DNA from: Hedera helix | Taxonomy: Eukaryota; Streptophyta; Magnoliopsida; Apiales; Araliaceae | Reading direction: 5' to 3' | DNA length: 64,000 nt | Assembly: GCA_947179155.2 (NCBI GenBank) | Contig: OX359274.1 | Span: 48,331,564 to 48,395,563, forward strand | In this document: positions 24,307 through 37,400 of the stretch, one piece after another | Numbering within the stretch: the first letter of the stretch is position 1 | Layout of the letters: each line of letters begins with the position of its first letter | Notes under the pieces: model-generated | What the model saw: only the letters and a program-made list of their open reading frames with translations | Databases searched by the model: none | Told to the model about the DNA's origin: nothing | Position numbers and translations under genes: made by a program

Positions 24307-25469
24307 TGTCGACGCCGGGATTTTCGTCGCTTTGTTTTTTATTATTAAAAGCCCTTTCCAATTTTAGCCTTTTGAATTAAATGTGATTTTTGAAAAGGGT
24401 CGGCTTAATGTCGACGGGGTTTCAAAAGGTCGATTTTATAATGAGCCAATTGACCAGAGTCGCCAGTTGGTATATTTAAAATGGATGTACCAACTCATCC
24501 GAATTTAGTTTTCGTAATTGCTGGCTCATGTGTGACTCCGATTCAATTGGTCCGCAAACCGAGATTCATAGAGTTCGGGGGCTTGCTTAAGCGAGGGGAA
24601 GATGTTAGGCACCCCCCGACTTCCGTGAAACACGGTTACCGCTATCTTGATGTTTTCCTATCCTTTTAAATCCTAAAAATGTGTGAGTTGCGTGTGTGTG
24701 TGTGTGTGTGCCTAAATGGAGGTTTGTGGTGAGTTTTTTTTTGCATAAAAGTTTGCTTTTATTTTATATGGCAAATGTGTTTATCTGAAAAGCGTTTTAT
24801 ACATCCTTTTGACCCAAATGACAAGGCTTTGTTTCATAATAAGGATTGATTTTATTTTTTTTAAAAAACGATGAGGGTTTTATTAGATGTTGTTTTAGAA
24901 AATAATAGTTTTTAAACTTTTGTCAAATAGGAATCGAGACTATACATTGCCTTCTAACAGTAAATATAAATAAAATGAAGGCAACTTCTAGAACTCTTAT
25001 TTTGCAATCTGATGTCGGTCTTTCGTTTTTTCGCTGGAAGGCTTGTATTTTGCAATCAGGAAATCCTTGGGAAACGTGCCATATTGTTCTGGGAGGCTAG
25101 TCCGGAGGGCTGCGACTTGATATAGAATTTGCTAATTGTGCTTGGCTTCCAGGGGGCGCTGCCCCCTTTCCACCCCCGCCAGCTCACCGGCGAGCTGGGC
25201 AGCCGCTCACTCACCGGGGAGCGAGACCCCCGAACATCGTAAGCGTAGTGGCCATTAGTCGCCTCTTGTGATCAACTCGGCTTTTCTGGATCAACTGTTG
25301 CCTTGCCTCAAGTGACCGGATGCTCGTTGTCCGTTTGTGGCGGCTTTGACCGTAAATCGTTGGGGTGGCTTCGTGTTGGGGTCCACCCTCCTTTTCGCAT
25401 GTCGAGTCAAATTACGACTTTGCCCTCCTGCCAGGGTTAGTAGAGAAGTGCAAAATTTGGGTGTCTACA
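24307..25469. mobile_element. Solo LTR nested in the hAT element
   Basis: Starts TGTCGACGCCGGG and ends GGGTGTCTACA, the TG...CA ends of an LTR. It is flanked by CGTAC (24302-24306) and CATAC (25470-25474), a 4-of-5 target duplication. It is markedly more GC-rich than its surroundings and contains the phrase GTTAGGCACCCCCCGACTTC, which I recall from LTRs of plant retroelements. No second LTR, primer-binding site or polyprotein is found beside it. Short reading frames within are not genes. Confidence 0.7.
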
Positions 25470-25530
25470 CATACCGACTGTACCTATTATTCTATTTTTT
25501 TTATAATAATAATAATTATTATTAAATAAT

Positions 25531-25534
<4 letters not shown>

Positions 25535-25562
<28 letters not shown>

Positions 25563-25563
25563 A

Positions 25564-25612
<49 letters not shown>
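25535..25612. repeat. (ACT)n(AAT)n(TTA)n microsatellite
   Basis: Three adjoining trinucleotide runs inside the hAT element at 24159-25708. Confidence 0.9.
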
Positions 25613-25614
<2 letters not shown>

Positions 25615-26309
25615 ACCGGTACCGAACCAGTGTATATCGGTATCAATACCAAGTTTTGCGTAAATTCGATACCGGTTCGATCTGATTTAAACAAGATGAA
25701 CTCCCTTAAACATGAGAATAATAAAGTTATTAGACCAAAAATTAATGGCTATTTTCTTCCTCTCTTCCGATTTGCACATCCCCTTCCCAAAACCCATCTC
25801 CTTTCTTTCAAATTTGGTCAAAAATCTTGTCAGAGCCCATTATTTTTGTTGGATCCTACCATCATCATCAAAGAACAACCATAAACTTCCATACAATATG
25901 GAATCCCTATAGATCAAAAAAAATTAGGATTTTGAAACTTAGGGTTTTGAAATTTTAGGAAAAAACTTAGGATTTTGAAACAAAAAACTAAAAAAGAAGG
26001 TATGTTTTGGTAGGGAACAGTTTGCATGTGAGAGCGTGGATAATTGAAGGAAACAGAACAACTAAAATTTGAATTTTAGTTGTACATTTTGTGATGTCGC
26101 TCTTCTTGAAGTGAAAATTTGAAGGCGGATGACGAAGGGCCGGTGGTAATGAATCGTGTTGGAGTGAATCCCATTTGAGGGGTACTCCTGAGTAGCGAAA
26201 GCACTATCCGGTTCTTTTGATATTGTTTTAATCTTTTGATTATTGCTGTTGATAGTGTCACAGTGGTCATGGGATATTTTTTTAATTTTTTCAAACTTTA
26301 CCTTTTAAT

Positions 26310-27000
26310 TTTGTATACTTTAATGTTTCAAGTTTTAAACTTTTTTATTTTACATTTATTTATTTTAATTTTATTTTGTATTTTAAAAAAAATATCATTT
26401 TGTTTTAATTTTTTATAGTAAATTTTTAAGTTTATTTTAATTTTATTTTGCATTTTGAAAATTTTATTATTTTGTTTTGAATTCTTTTTATTGTAATTTT
26501 TCAAGTTTATTTTAATTTTATTTGTATTTTAAAAAAAATTTAACATAAATTTTCAAGTTTATTTTAATTTAATTTAGTACTATTAATAATTTATTTTTTA
26601 ATTTTATTTTCAAAAATTTATGTATTTATTTTTGAATTTTTTATTGTAGCTTTTCAAGTCTATTTTAATTTTGTTTTTTTTTTTAAAAAATATTTTGTTT
26701 TAAATTCTTTTAATGTAATTTTCAATTTTAATTTAATTTAATTTTTTTTTTAAAATTATTTTTTTCTATTCTTAAAATTTTGTAAGTTTTTAGAAATAAT
26801 TTACTAGAATTTTCAAATTTATTTTAATTTTATTTTTACATTTAAAAGTTTATTATTTTGTTTTGAATTTTTATTGTAATTTTTCAAGTTTATTTTAATT
26901 TTATTTGTAATCTTAAAATTTTATTATTTTGTTTTAAAATATTTTATTGTAATTTTTCTAGTTTATTTAATTTTATTTGTATTGTTACTTTTATTTTATT
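26310..27000. repeat. AT-rich minisatellite, about 71-80-bp unit
   Basis: The phrase AAGTTTATTTTAATTTTATT or a close variant recurs at about 26426, 26506, 26558, 26659, 26815, 26886 and 26958, each followed by AAAATTT, TTATTATTTTGTTTT and TTGTAATTTTTC. The last copies are spaced 71-72 bp. G and C are nearly absent. It is non-coding. Confidence 0.75.
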
Positions 27001-27298
27001 TTTGTTAGTATTTCTTTTATAGCCTTATAGCTGTTTCTTCTGTCACTTTTTTAACCGAAAAAGTCAATGGATTCTTTTTTTGGTAATTATACAATTTAGA
27101 GGGTGAATTATGTAAAAAAAAAAAATTAAAGAAGGGATTCGTAAAAAAATTACAAATAGGAGGGTTTTAAATTTTATATTTCAGTCAAAGGGTTTTTAGG
27201 TTCTTTATTGTGTCAGGAATTAGAATCTTTGGTGTTTTATGAAAATTTATATGGTGGTGATTGTTCGTTGAGGTTGACTGAAGACCAAATAATTTTTT

Positions 27299-27338
<40 letters not shown>

Positions 27339-29405
27339 TAGGGATTATTATAATTTGGACGCCTCCTATGAGTTATTGTTTATTATAAAGAAAAAAAAGG
27401 AAGAACTTTCTAAACGTTAGTTCATGTGAGTTGTAAGGCCATGAGAAATCCTTTGGAAAATGGTAATAAATATTCTTGGCATGATTGTTTGGAAAATCTC
27501 GCAATCAAATTAGTTGATAACTGATTAATTAATACTATTAAATTGTCATGTTCTTGGTATAGTTACTTCCATTTGGCTAAAAGATTTAATAATTTTGGGG
27601 ACCAAGACCTACTCAGTCATCGGGGTTCATAAATTATACAAGATGACAAGATGCGACTGAATGACAATTAGCACACTGGAATGGAAAATTTTGTGAGGAC
27701 AAAATTATGATAAATATGAATAACAAGAAAAATGGGGTTTTTTTGGTCTAAAGTGAAGAGGAGTGGTGGAGCCATTAAGAAGAGTGGGGATAGTTTAAAA
27801 TTCTTATCATTAGGGAGCTGAAAAGGGATGAATAAGGAATAAACAAAGAGACAAGATTTGATAATCATATATCACACCATTTCTTTTAAGGTGGGTGGTA
27901 GCTCTCCTCTTGCTTTTGCTTGCTCTTTTTATTTGTTAAAGAATCACCCTTGAGTGATTCTAAAGATATTTCTATGTCAATCTTTTTATTGTGAGTTATG
28001 TGAAAAATAATGGTTAATAATATTTTAACTATACATTTGATATAGTTGATCAACTTTATAATCTTATCAAATCTCGTGTATTGATACACATCGTAATCGT
28101 AATTCGATAGAAAATTTTCGCAATATACAGTGAATTCTTTCATTTTTTTGTGCAGGAGATAAAAGAAAAAGTTGTGAATTTGGGTGGGCGCATTGGAGGG
28201 GTTTGGCATGGATATTAGGGAACCGACAGTCGTTCTTTGCCTTTATTTACCCCTCCTCTCCTTGAATCTTTGACAGTAAAGTTACTGTGCTGATAACAAT
28301 ATTTGGTGAGAATTCATTCTGGTGACAAAGTGGAAAGTGTAAGTATTTTGAATGCTAGCTGCTCTTTCTCTCTATATAGTATGAAACATGTAATAAAAAT
28401 AAAAGAAAACACAGGCGATGCCACATTGTTGATTCATTCTTATATTCATTCTTAAACATAGAAGAATGCCCTCATGCCATTGTTTTGTGCTCTTCCTATT
28501 AAATTTTGCAAAATTAAAGTTTTGAGACTTTGGTTTTTCAAAATTATTGATTAATCATAACATATAGCAAACTCTTCTAGGGTGTTAGATAGTCAAATAT
28601 CACACATTAAATCTCATTTGATATGCTCACTCGATTTCAAAATATATGATCAATTCTTATTTTTAAAGTCAAGTCGAGCTAATTTCAAACTCAAAATTGA
28701 CATAAATTCATTTAATTGCAGTCAATGCAATTGTGAAAATTATTAACTGTCTAAAAGTACTACTATTTATAAGTTTTTATTATTATTATTATTATTATTA
28801 TTTAAAGTTTAACAATTATGAAAATTGTCAATTTTTTAGAAGTACTACTAGTTACAAGTTTTATTTTTATTTTATTTTTTTATAAAAGAAAAGATAAAAA
28901 AACTGGCATTAATTTTAAATTTAATAATATCTCGTATTAATTTTAAAAAATCAAATCTGATCATATATTTAGGACGGAGGGAGTAAACAATAACTGATAT
29001 AGATACGGAGGGCAGTACAATTGTAGCAGTATGGCCATCAATCTGCAACATTAATGGTTGAGTTGGGTAATAATTTTTTGGGATATGTTGGGTCTCAGCT
29101 AAATCAGATTGGCACATGTTAGTTGGGCTTCAGTTTACCTAGACCCTTATATTACAATTATATGGGCTGGGCTTGATTATTATAATATGTTTACTTTTGC
29201 AAAGAAGTTTGATTGATTCTGGTGAAACAAAATATTTTGTATTTAAATGAATAAAAAAAGTTTGTGAGTGTAATTTTGGAAGAAACTGAAATTAAAATTG
29301 ATTTGTATGTATTCAACTAATGACTTATCCACGTGACATATACTACAATATTTTATAGATTAATTTTAAATACATATATTGAATTTAATACTATTAATTA
29401 ATTAA
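27001..29405. other. Intergenic stretch, no gene seen
   Basis: AT-rich. It contains (TA)n at 27303-27336, (TTA)n near 28780-28803, and a lone GGACGGAGGGAGTA near 28973-28985 that looks like one end of a Stowaway MITE without a partner. Confidence 0.4.
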
Positions 29406-29567
29406 GGGAATTGATATTTTCGCAAGATCAAATGAAACTCACTTACGAAAATATCAAATTAACTTGTAGAAATATCAATTCTATATGGGAATTGATATTT
29501 TCGCAAGATTAAATGAGATTCATTGATAAAAATATCAAATTAACTTGTAAAAATATATAATTTTAAC
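29406..29567. repeat. Two-copy 81-bp tandem repeat
   Basis: GGGAATTGATATTTTCGCAA begins at 29406 and again at 29487. The units are closely similar throughout, ending in CAAATTAACTTGTARAAATA. Confidence 0.85.
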
Positions 29568-31193
29568 AACAATGTCTTTACGTACTAATAAAGATATGAG
29601 AATTTAATATTTAAGGATGGAAAAACAACAAGCAACGCCAACATAACATAATTTGCATGTTCAATCTATATCTTTATTATTTTTAGGTTACGTCTGTTTA
29701 ACATATACTACTACTTCAATAGAACAATAAGTACTCAGGGAACGGTTCGTAAAATTTTATACTCTTATATGAGAGAATAATAATAATTCCAAAACATAAT
29801 GTATTATTATTATTATTATTATTATTATGTCTGTGTGCGGCCAGAGGGATATCCAATGGAATATCTTATACATGTACTCCAACTTCAAAACCATTTCTAC
29901 ACGTAAACCACTTAAAATTAGTATATATGCCATCATTGTTGTAGAAATTATGATACATTATTATTAAAAAGTATTTAAATTTTGTAAAATTAATTTTATT
30001 TTAACAGTGTGTTATAATTTTAACATTCATTATATATATAGTGTCAGTATATTAAATTTTAACTCAAGATTTACATGCGGTATATTAAATTTTAACTACA
30101 TGTAGTAAACTTGTTTCGATATTTGATTATTTTTTTATGCTGAAATATAAAATCAAGAGCTTGTTTAGTGGTGGTAATGATGAAGTGAAAAGTAATTTAT
30201 AAAAAATAATAATGTTACGTTTGAATTAGAAGAATGAACGTGATAATTGAATGACTCATTTAAATTGAATAAAAAAAATTGTGTTTAGTTGCTCCATTCT
30301 TATCCCTCTCACATTTATAAATTTTATTTATTGAATGAGAATATAAAATGACTCATTATTGTCGAGGTCTTTTGGCCAGAAAATTAGAGAAAAGAAGTCA
30401 GAAGACGTGGTTGAAGATTGGGGGTCGAGGGTGGTTGAAGATTGGGGGTCGAGATAAGTGAATAGTCAACAAATGATCTATTACTTTTAATAAAGAAATA
30501 TAATTTTAGCTAAAATAAAATAAAATAAATTATTTTATTTTTTTAATTTAAACCTATCATAATATTAAATACGTAAAAACTAATAAAGTAGTTTAGAGAT
30601 TAAATTAAGGAAGGAGTCCATAAGTAATATTCGTATTGTGAAATGAAAACTCAATGCCACTCTATCACAGAATATATAGTCCGAAGTACTACATTATTGA
30701 CCAACTCTCTTTCATATAAGTAGATTAATGTTATAAGCAAGTCAAAATTATTGATCTTTAAATATTTTGATTCAAAAATACAAATTGTAATTTGAGTATA
30801 TACAATTACACACTTTATATAATTATATATGTACGAAGTATAAAGTTAATAATTTTTTAAAAAATAAATAAATTACGAGCCTCCTATATGATGTTAAATG
30901 CATTTTATTGCATGTAATATATCTCAACCTCTCTTTAGATTTTTATAAAATTAAGTTTCCAAATGGGAAGTGTTTTCAAGAAACAAACAGATACACCAAT
31001 GGCTTAATTCAAGAATCAGATGCTTTTTATTTTGAGCTTGTAGAATCAAATGTATTTAAACACTAATTCAACTACAAATCCAGAGCAAATCTATAAAAAA
31101 ATAATTAGTGAACACCCTTGAAAATATAGTGCAAGTATGTAAAATGTGCCTCGTTACTACTCCTATTAGATAATTTCTAAAATCTTATCTAAA
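29568..31193. other. Intergenic stretch upstream of SQD2
   Basis: AT-rich. It has a 24-bp exact tandem pair at 30407-30453 (unit GTGGTTGAAGATTGGGGGTC plus GAGG) and a possible MITE near 30130-30350. I see no coding exon. Confidence 0.4.
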
Positions 31194-31484
31194 ATGCCGT
31201 GTAAGGAAAGAACTTGGACCCCCCAATGGAGCTATCAATCCAACAGCAATGGTAGCGTAGCGAGCATATACTTTGTACTCCTCCCGATTATTCCATTTTC
31301 ACCCCCAGTCCCCACCGGAAAAAGAATATCCATTTTAGACACTCCCTCCTCTCTTTTCGGAATCCCTCTAGTCTCCGGAACACTTTTCACAAATAGATTA
31401 ATCAAATTGAAATAATACCCAAAACCCAACTCTCTCTTCTTTGAGTAACCACCAATTCATACATATATTTAACATTCACCAATC
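31194..31484 (+). promoter_or_regulatory. SQD2 proximal promoter and 5' leader
   Basis: The sequence just before the SQD2 ATG is richer in C and has CT-rich stretches. A possible TATA-type ATATATTTAAC lies near 31462. The start ATG at 31485 is preceded by CCAATC. No tested element is claimed. Confidence 0.3.
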
Positions 31485-34400
31485 ATGCCCGCATCTTCTC
31501 TCTCTATAAATCCTACTCTCTCTCCTCCTTCCTCCTCTGCCCCTTCGTCTTATTCTTTTTGTAATTCAAGAGTTCCTTTGGGATACCCTTGTTTTTGTCC
31601 CTCTACAAAAAAACCCTTTAGTCTTTATTACTCGAAGACTCTTTCTCTACAGTCTAAAAGACCCACCATAAGTGTCGGGAGATTAAACTACAGTAGAAAA
31701 CAGAGACCCATTCTTGCATCAAGCAAAATGACCATTACAGAGATAAGGGAAGAGGAGGAAGAAGAAAACCCTCCTCCTTTTCTTGAATCAGAGATCACTT
31801 CAAGGCCGAGGCGTATAGCTCTCTTTGTAGAGCCTTCTCCCTTTGCGTGAGTGTCTAATTCTGCCTTCTTCTTTTTTACTTACAAACTGATTTTAGTACA
31901 TTTTATTCCATCATAATCAATCCCATTTGCTCTTGTTGCTGATTAAGTTTGTGTTTTAATTTTGAGTTAGTTGAAGCTTTATTGTGTTTGATGAGTTAAG
32001 TTGAAATTTGACGTCAAACAATGATCTTTTTGTGAACTTGATACTTTGTTTGTTGGTACCGGCCCTTGAACCCCTAACCAAGTTTATGATGCTTTGGCGT
32101 AGTGACCAAGACTACAAGAGAGAGCCCTTGAAACTTTGTTGAGACGCTGTACATTAAATAAGTTGGTAGTAATTTTAGGTGCAATTTTGAGGATGTTAGA
32201 ATTTAAGATCAATCATACAGCAATCTCACACAGAAAACACAGAGAATAGAGAAGAACGTAAAAATAAGAACACACAATAAATTCAAGTTCACCAATTTGG
32301 CTAGTTTTTCTTGTATCATATATCCATTAGATGCCTCACACGTTATACAATGATCCACACACCAAATAATATTTTGTAGTAACTAGAAAATACTAGTTGC
32401 TAGCCCAATACATTAGTAAAACCCAAGACCGGGCTACTAATAAATCCCAATTGAGGATTTCTATGTGAATTATAATATCTGTGTATCCAGCTCTAGTTTT
32501 TTGAAACTAGTTAGGTGGTTTCCTTAACGATGGCACGGCATTGATTTACCAAATGATGCAGCTCAGTAGCTATTTCGTTCTATGTTATTGTTCTAACAGA
32601 GTTGCCAATTTTTACCAGCAATAATTAAGAAAGTTATTTTTAACGTATTCTTGTCACTATAAGTTGATTTATGTTATTTTATCAATTGTATGGTGGTTTT
32701 TACCGCCACCATAATATATTACCATCATAGAGTCATTGACTATATCTTTGGAGATAGATTCCATCTATTTAGAATGTAGATATTGGCATGTACTTATGTT
32801 TTTAGCTAATGTAGGCATCTTTGGCAGTCTTTATTTTGAAATATAGATTCTTAATTTTATTCTATTTTTGTTGTTGACGTTCTTTCAACTCCGATATAAT
32901 TTACACAATTATTTTTTAGCTGGTTGTTGCTTGACCAACACGCTCATAATTGTTTGTTAACTTTTATTATTGTCTTTTATATATTTCTGTTTTTTTCCTG
33001 TATAGAGAGAGGATGGCCTATGCCATTTCTTCATTCATATACAATCTGATTATCTCATGCATTACATGCTCCTACTATTTATACTACTTCACTACATAAG
33101 ACTACATGAACCACTAAATTCCACTAAGGCTATCTTGCACCAAACTTGGGGAAGAGGAAAAATAAAATTATCCTAAGGTTTACTTAATTTGCAATGAGGC
33201 CGTTGGTGCTTATACCTTACCTAGTTTCCCAAAGGCCCTTGCTCCTTGGCCTTACAAATTCATGCAGCCATACCGGTAAAGCCACATCCTTTGCCATATA
33301 TTAATTTTTTATCATCATTTTCATGTAATATTTTCAGTCAATAATAACATGTACATAAAATCTACCATTCAGACATCTGAATTGGTTATACACCTCTGGG
33401 CGTAATATGTATCATGTAGATGGCTTGGTTTCCATTTGCAAAATTTTGTAAATGTGGAGTTTAGATTTCAAATTGTCAATGCAGAAACAGTATCTTGACA
33501 GCTCAATGATACTACTATATATATTTGGCGTTCAAGGGAAATCCTTTTGGAATCCAATAGTGTCTTTACGCAAATATCATGTACTTAATCTTTACTTGTT
33601 AGGTTTTAATCTTTACTTCAGACTTCCAGTCATAACTGTTCTTGTTGGTGTTATTTGCTACTTCACTAGCAGAATTTGCTAATTTACCTAGGGCAGCCGT
33701 GAATTTTTTAAAATCGTGTTGATAATCCATAATAATGATCTGGATGCCAATTACTTTATGTACAAAATGCTTTCAATTGAGAGGGATGATATATTCTGTG
33801 CAATTGCAGAAAATCGTCTTGGTCATCACAAGTATTGTTTTTTTATTTTAAGAATATCGCGACTTTCATAATCATGTTCTTACTTTCATTGGTCATGTTG
33901 CCATCTTCTACTCTTCAGTTAGCTGTTATATATTCATTAACTGCATTTATCATCTGTGGAATATGCAGCTGCGTATCTTCTACTCTTCAGTTAGCTGTTA
34001 TATATTCATTAACTGCATTTATCATCTGTGGAATATGCAGCTACGTGTCTGGATACAAAAATCGCTTCCAGAATTTCATAAAATATCTACGCGAAATGGG
34101 GGACGAGGTACATCCTTTTGTTATTTGCACATGGTTATTATTAATAGTATTTTCTTGGAACCAAGCCTCTTAAATTTGATGAATGCCAACTGAGCTTAGT
34201 CTCGTTACAAGTTCATGTAGTGTTTTATATATCCCTGTGATGATACTTTTGTAGGAAGAACAAGATTTAAGATAAGTTATAAGCAGGTTTAATAAGATTG
34301 GAAAATTCTAAGGTTGAACTAGCCGTTATTACCTTATTTCATCAATGAACTAAAGTATATTGTTTTCTTCTTTGAACCTGTTTAATATTAATACATTAAA

Positions 34401-37400
34401 ATTTGAAGCTGTTCTCCTTGAGCTGCATCAACTGACCAGAAGCCTATGGAATCAGTGATCCAATATTGATAACAAAAGGAATTTCAATGAGCTTGTGCGC
34501 TTTTGGTGTTGCACATTCATATCAATTGCGTGCACTTTATTTCTTTTTCCCACTTTATTTCTTTTTCCCTTAAAAATCCATTTTAGAGACATCTTATTCT
34601 CTGTTTGATACATTACTTGGATCAAGTGGCATTAAGGGAACCCTTATTCAATTAATAAATGTTTGAAACTTGATGATTTTTACCAATTTATTTAATTATA
34701 TATCTGACTAGGACAAAAATACTTGAAAATCAGTAGTTCAGGAGTTAGTATCCTGGACACCGCTTTGATATATTTGCTGCATGACTTCACATGATTCACT
34801 GCTAAAATCATGTGTGGATGGTGTAGGTGATGGTTGTGACAACTCATGAAGGAGTTCCGCAGGAATTTCATGGAGCGAAATTGATTGGATCACACAGGTT
34901 GTAATCAATTTGTGAGAAAGTTTTTTGTTGTTTTGAACTTGTGATTCTAACTCCATATTGCTTCAGATTTCTAAAGATAAACTTGCATAAGGTCTTTGAG
35001 ACAGAACTCTTAACAAATCCTGTATGCTAATCTAACTGCCCTGCACAACTTTATGGATTGGAGTATATCATTAATAAACTGTGGTAGCTGCAAAGTTATT
35101 AACTCTTCAGTAGAAATCTTAATCTTACTTATCAATAGAATTTACTAATTTTCCTATAAAGCTTTTAAGGTGTAAGGCTTGTTCATGCTCCATCCAAAGA
35201 GTGGGATTGTTAAAGCTGATGGATTATGGAGCCTTGTAGTGGTCAATATCCAGATATTACTCGCTAATGGTTCTCAATTCTGTTTTACAGCTTCCCCTGT
35301 CCATGGTACCAAAAGGTGCCACTTTCCCTAGCACTCAGCCCTAGGATAATATCCAAGGTTTCCCACTTTAAGCCTGATATAATACACGCATCATCCCCTG
35401 GTATTATGGTAAATTTCTATCACACTTTATGTTTTTTGCTTGATTGAGCAATGCGAGTGTTTTCTTCTTTTGTTGCATCATTGAGAGTTTCTGCCTTTAT
35501 TGCAGGTATTCGGTGCTCTCATTATTGCAAAACTATTGTCTGTTCCTATAGTAATGTCCTATCATACACATGTCCCAGTGTAAGTATCGCTGTATCTTGA
35601 TTGCAGACCAATTAATGGCTTCTCAATATAGCATGATTAAAAATCAACACATTTGTATAAATCACGTGTCTTGCATAAGAATGGCATTGCAATATATGTT
35701 ACTACACTGTCTTCAGGATGTCATACCTAACTACCTAATATATGTAGAATTATTGTTTTGAGCTGAGCCTAATTCCTGTTTTCGTCTTCAGCTACATACC
35801 AAGATACACTTTCAGTTGGTTGGTCAAACCTATGTGGTGGGTCATAAGTATGTGAGCTTTCCTTTCTTGTTCAAATCCAACATGGCTCGAAATGTATATT
35901 CCATGTTCTAACACATAATTACTCTTATTTCATCAGAGTTTCTACACAGAGCAGCTGATCTTACATTGGTGCCATCAGCTGCCATTGCAAAGGATCTTCG
36001 GGCAGCTAGGGTGACAGCAGGTGAATATCTTGTTCCTTTTTTATGAGCTAATTACTCTAGACAACTGACACAATTGACTAGATATCAACAATCAACTTTC
36101 ATACTTCTGCCTAATATTCATTTTTCTTCGTGTTACAATTTTCACAGACATTAAGCTTATTCAACACTTCCACTAATCCTGTCATGAAAATGTTGATTAA
36201 AAACCTCACATCCGTGCTATAGAGAAACATCACAAATGAATTGCTATTATTCCTTTGCTTATTTTCAGCTAACAAAATACGACTCTGGAATAAGGGTGTT
36301 GATTCTGAAAGCTTCAATCCCCAGTATCGTTCTCATGAAATGCGATTAAGATTAAGGTAAGAGCTCTTGCTGCTTCAGTTTCATCACCTTATTTTTTACT
36401 CTTAACGTCTTTCTTCCCAAATCAGTAATGGTGAACCTGAGAGACCATTGATTGTTCATGTTGGGCGGCTAGGAGTTGAGAAGAGTTTGGATTTTCTCAA
36501 AAGGTATTACTTTTATAACTGAGAAGTTACCTGTGTGCATATCTTGGAAAATATTGTGACTATTCCTTGTGTTGTTTTTCTCTCTCCAGGTGATAACTTT
36601 TGTTTGACATCCACTTCTTTCTTTTCTGGCTAGTAGAAAAAATTGTCTTGAACTGAATGCGGGGATTAGTTGAATAATCTCCTTGTTACTAGAACCTTAC
36701 CTCTTATGGCTATCTTATCAAATCTATTTTGTTCTTTCTTCCTTTATTTCAGAAAATTAAAGTTAAATGTGGTTTTTATGCATGGCTACATATACAACAG
36801 TAGAAATAATGTCTGTGAAATTGAAAACTTTAGTGAACACATGTTCCAACTTTAGTGATATCAATGCTTTTCAATCTCCTTCCTTGCTATGAGCGAGAAG
36901 TAATATAGCTGTGAATCACTTGGCATTCGCTTTGAATTGCAATCTTTGACATTTTAAATTTATGATCTACAGGGTCATGGATAGGCTTCCGGAAGCCCGA
37001 ATTGCTTTTATTGGAGACGGGCCATACAGGTAAGATGCATTTGATGCTTATTAGATTAATTTCTAAAAACATTTTCAGTTACGTATTTCTAACTCTTTTT
37101 GAATAAAAATCAAGAAGAAAAAAAAATGCAACAAAAATGATTGTACCAAAATCCATCTCCCAGCATGTTGTGGAGAGTTTAGTGTGAAAAATTAATGCAG
37201 ACAAAGTAATAACTAGATTGCTGATGGTGGTAGATCATCAAGCAGTTAAAAAAACCCAAAACTATGATCTACTGAGATGGTGGATATTGAGAGAGCGGTA
37301 GATCAATCTTTACGAAAGAGAACTATCATCTATATATCCAGATCTACTTTAGTTCGCGCCTTTTGGCTGGTCTTCGTCAAGGCATTAAGTTTTAAACTTC

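Larger units (their letters stand above)
24151..25716. mobile_element. hAT-type element interrupted by a solo LTR
   Basis: The element spans 24159-25708. It begins TAGGGGTGTTTAAA. Its right end in reverse complement begins TAAGGGAGTTCATC, then GTTTAAATCAGATCGAACCG, which parallels the left end. Both ends carry CCGATT/CGGTTCG-type subterminal repeats. AACATGAG flanks it on both sides (24151-24158 and 25709-25716), a perfect 8-bp duplication. A solo LTR at 24307-25469 and (ACT)n/(AAT)n runs lie inside. No transposase is seen. Confidence 0.8.

Noticed and set aside
34738..34956. Minus-strand frame of 72 codons
   Set aside because: It is antisense to SQD2 exon 3 and its flanks.
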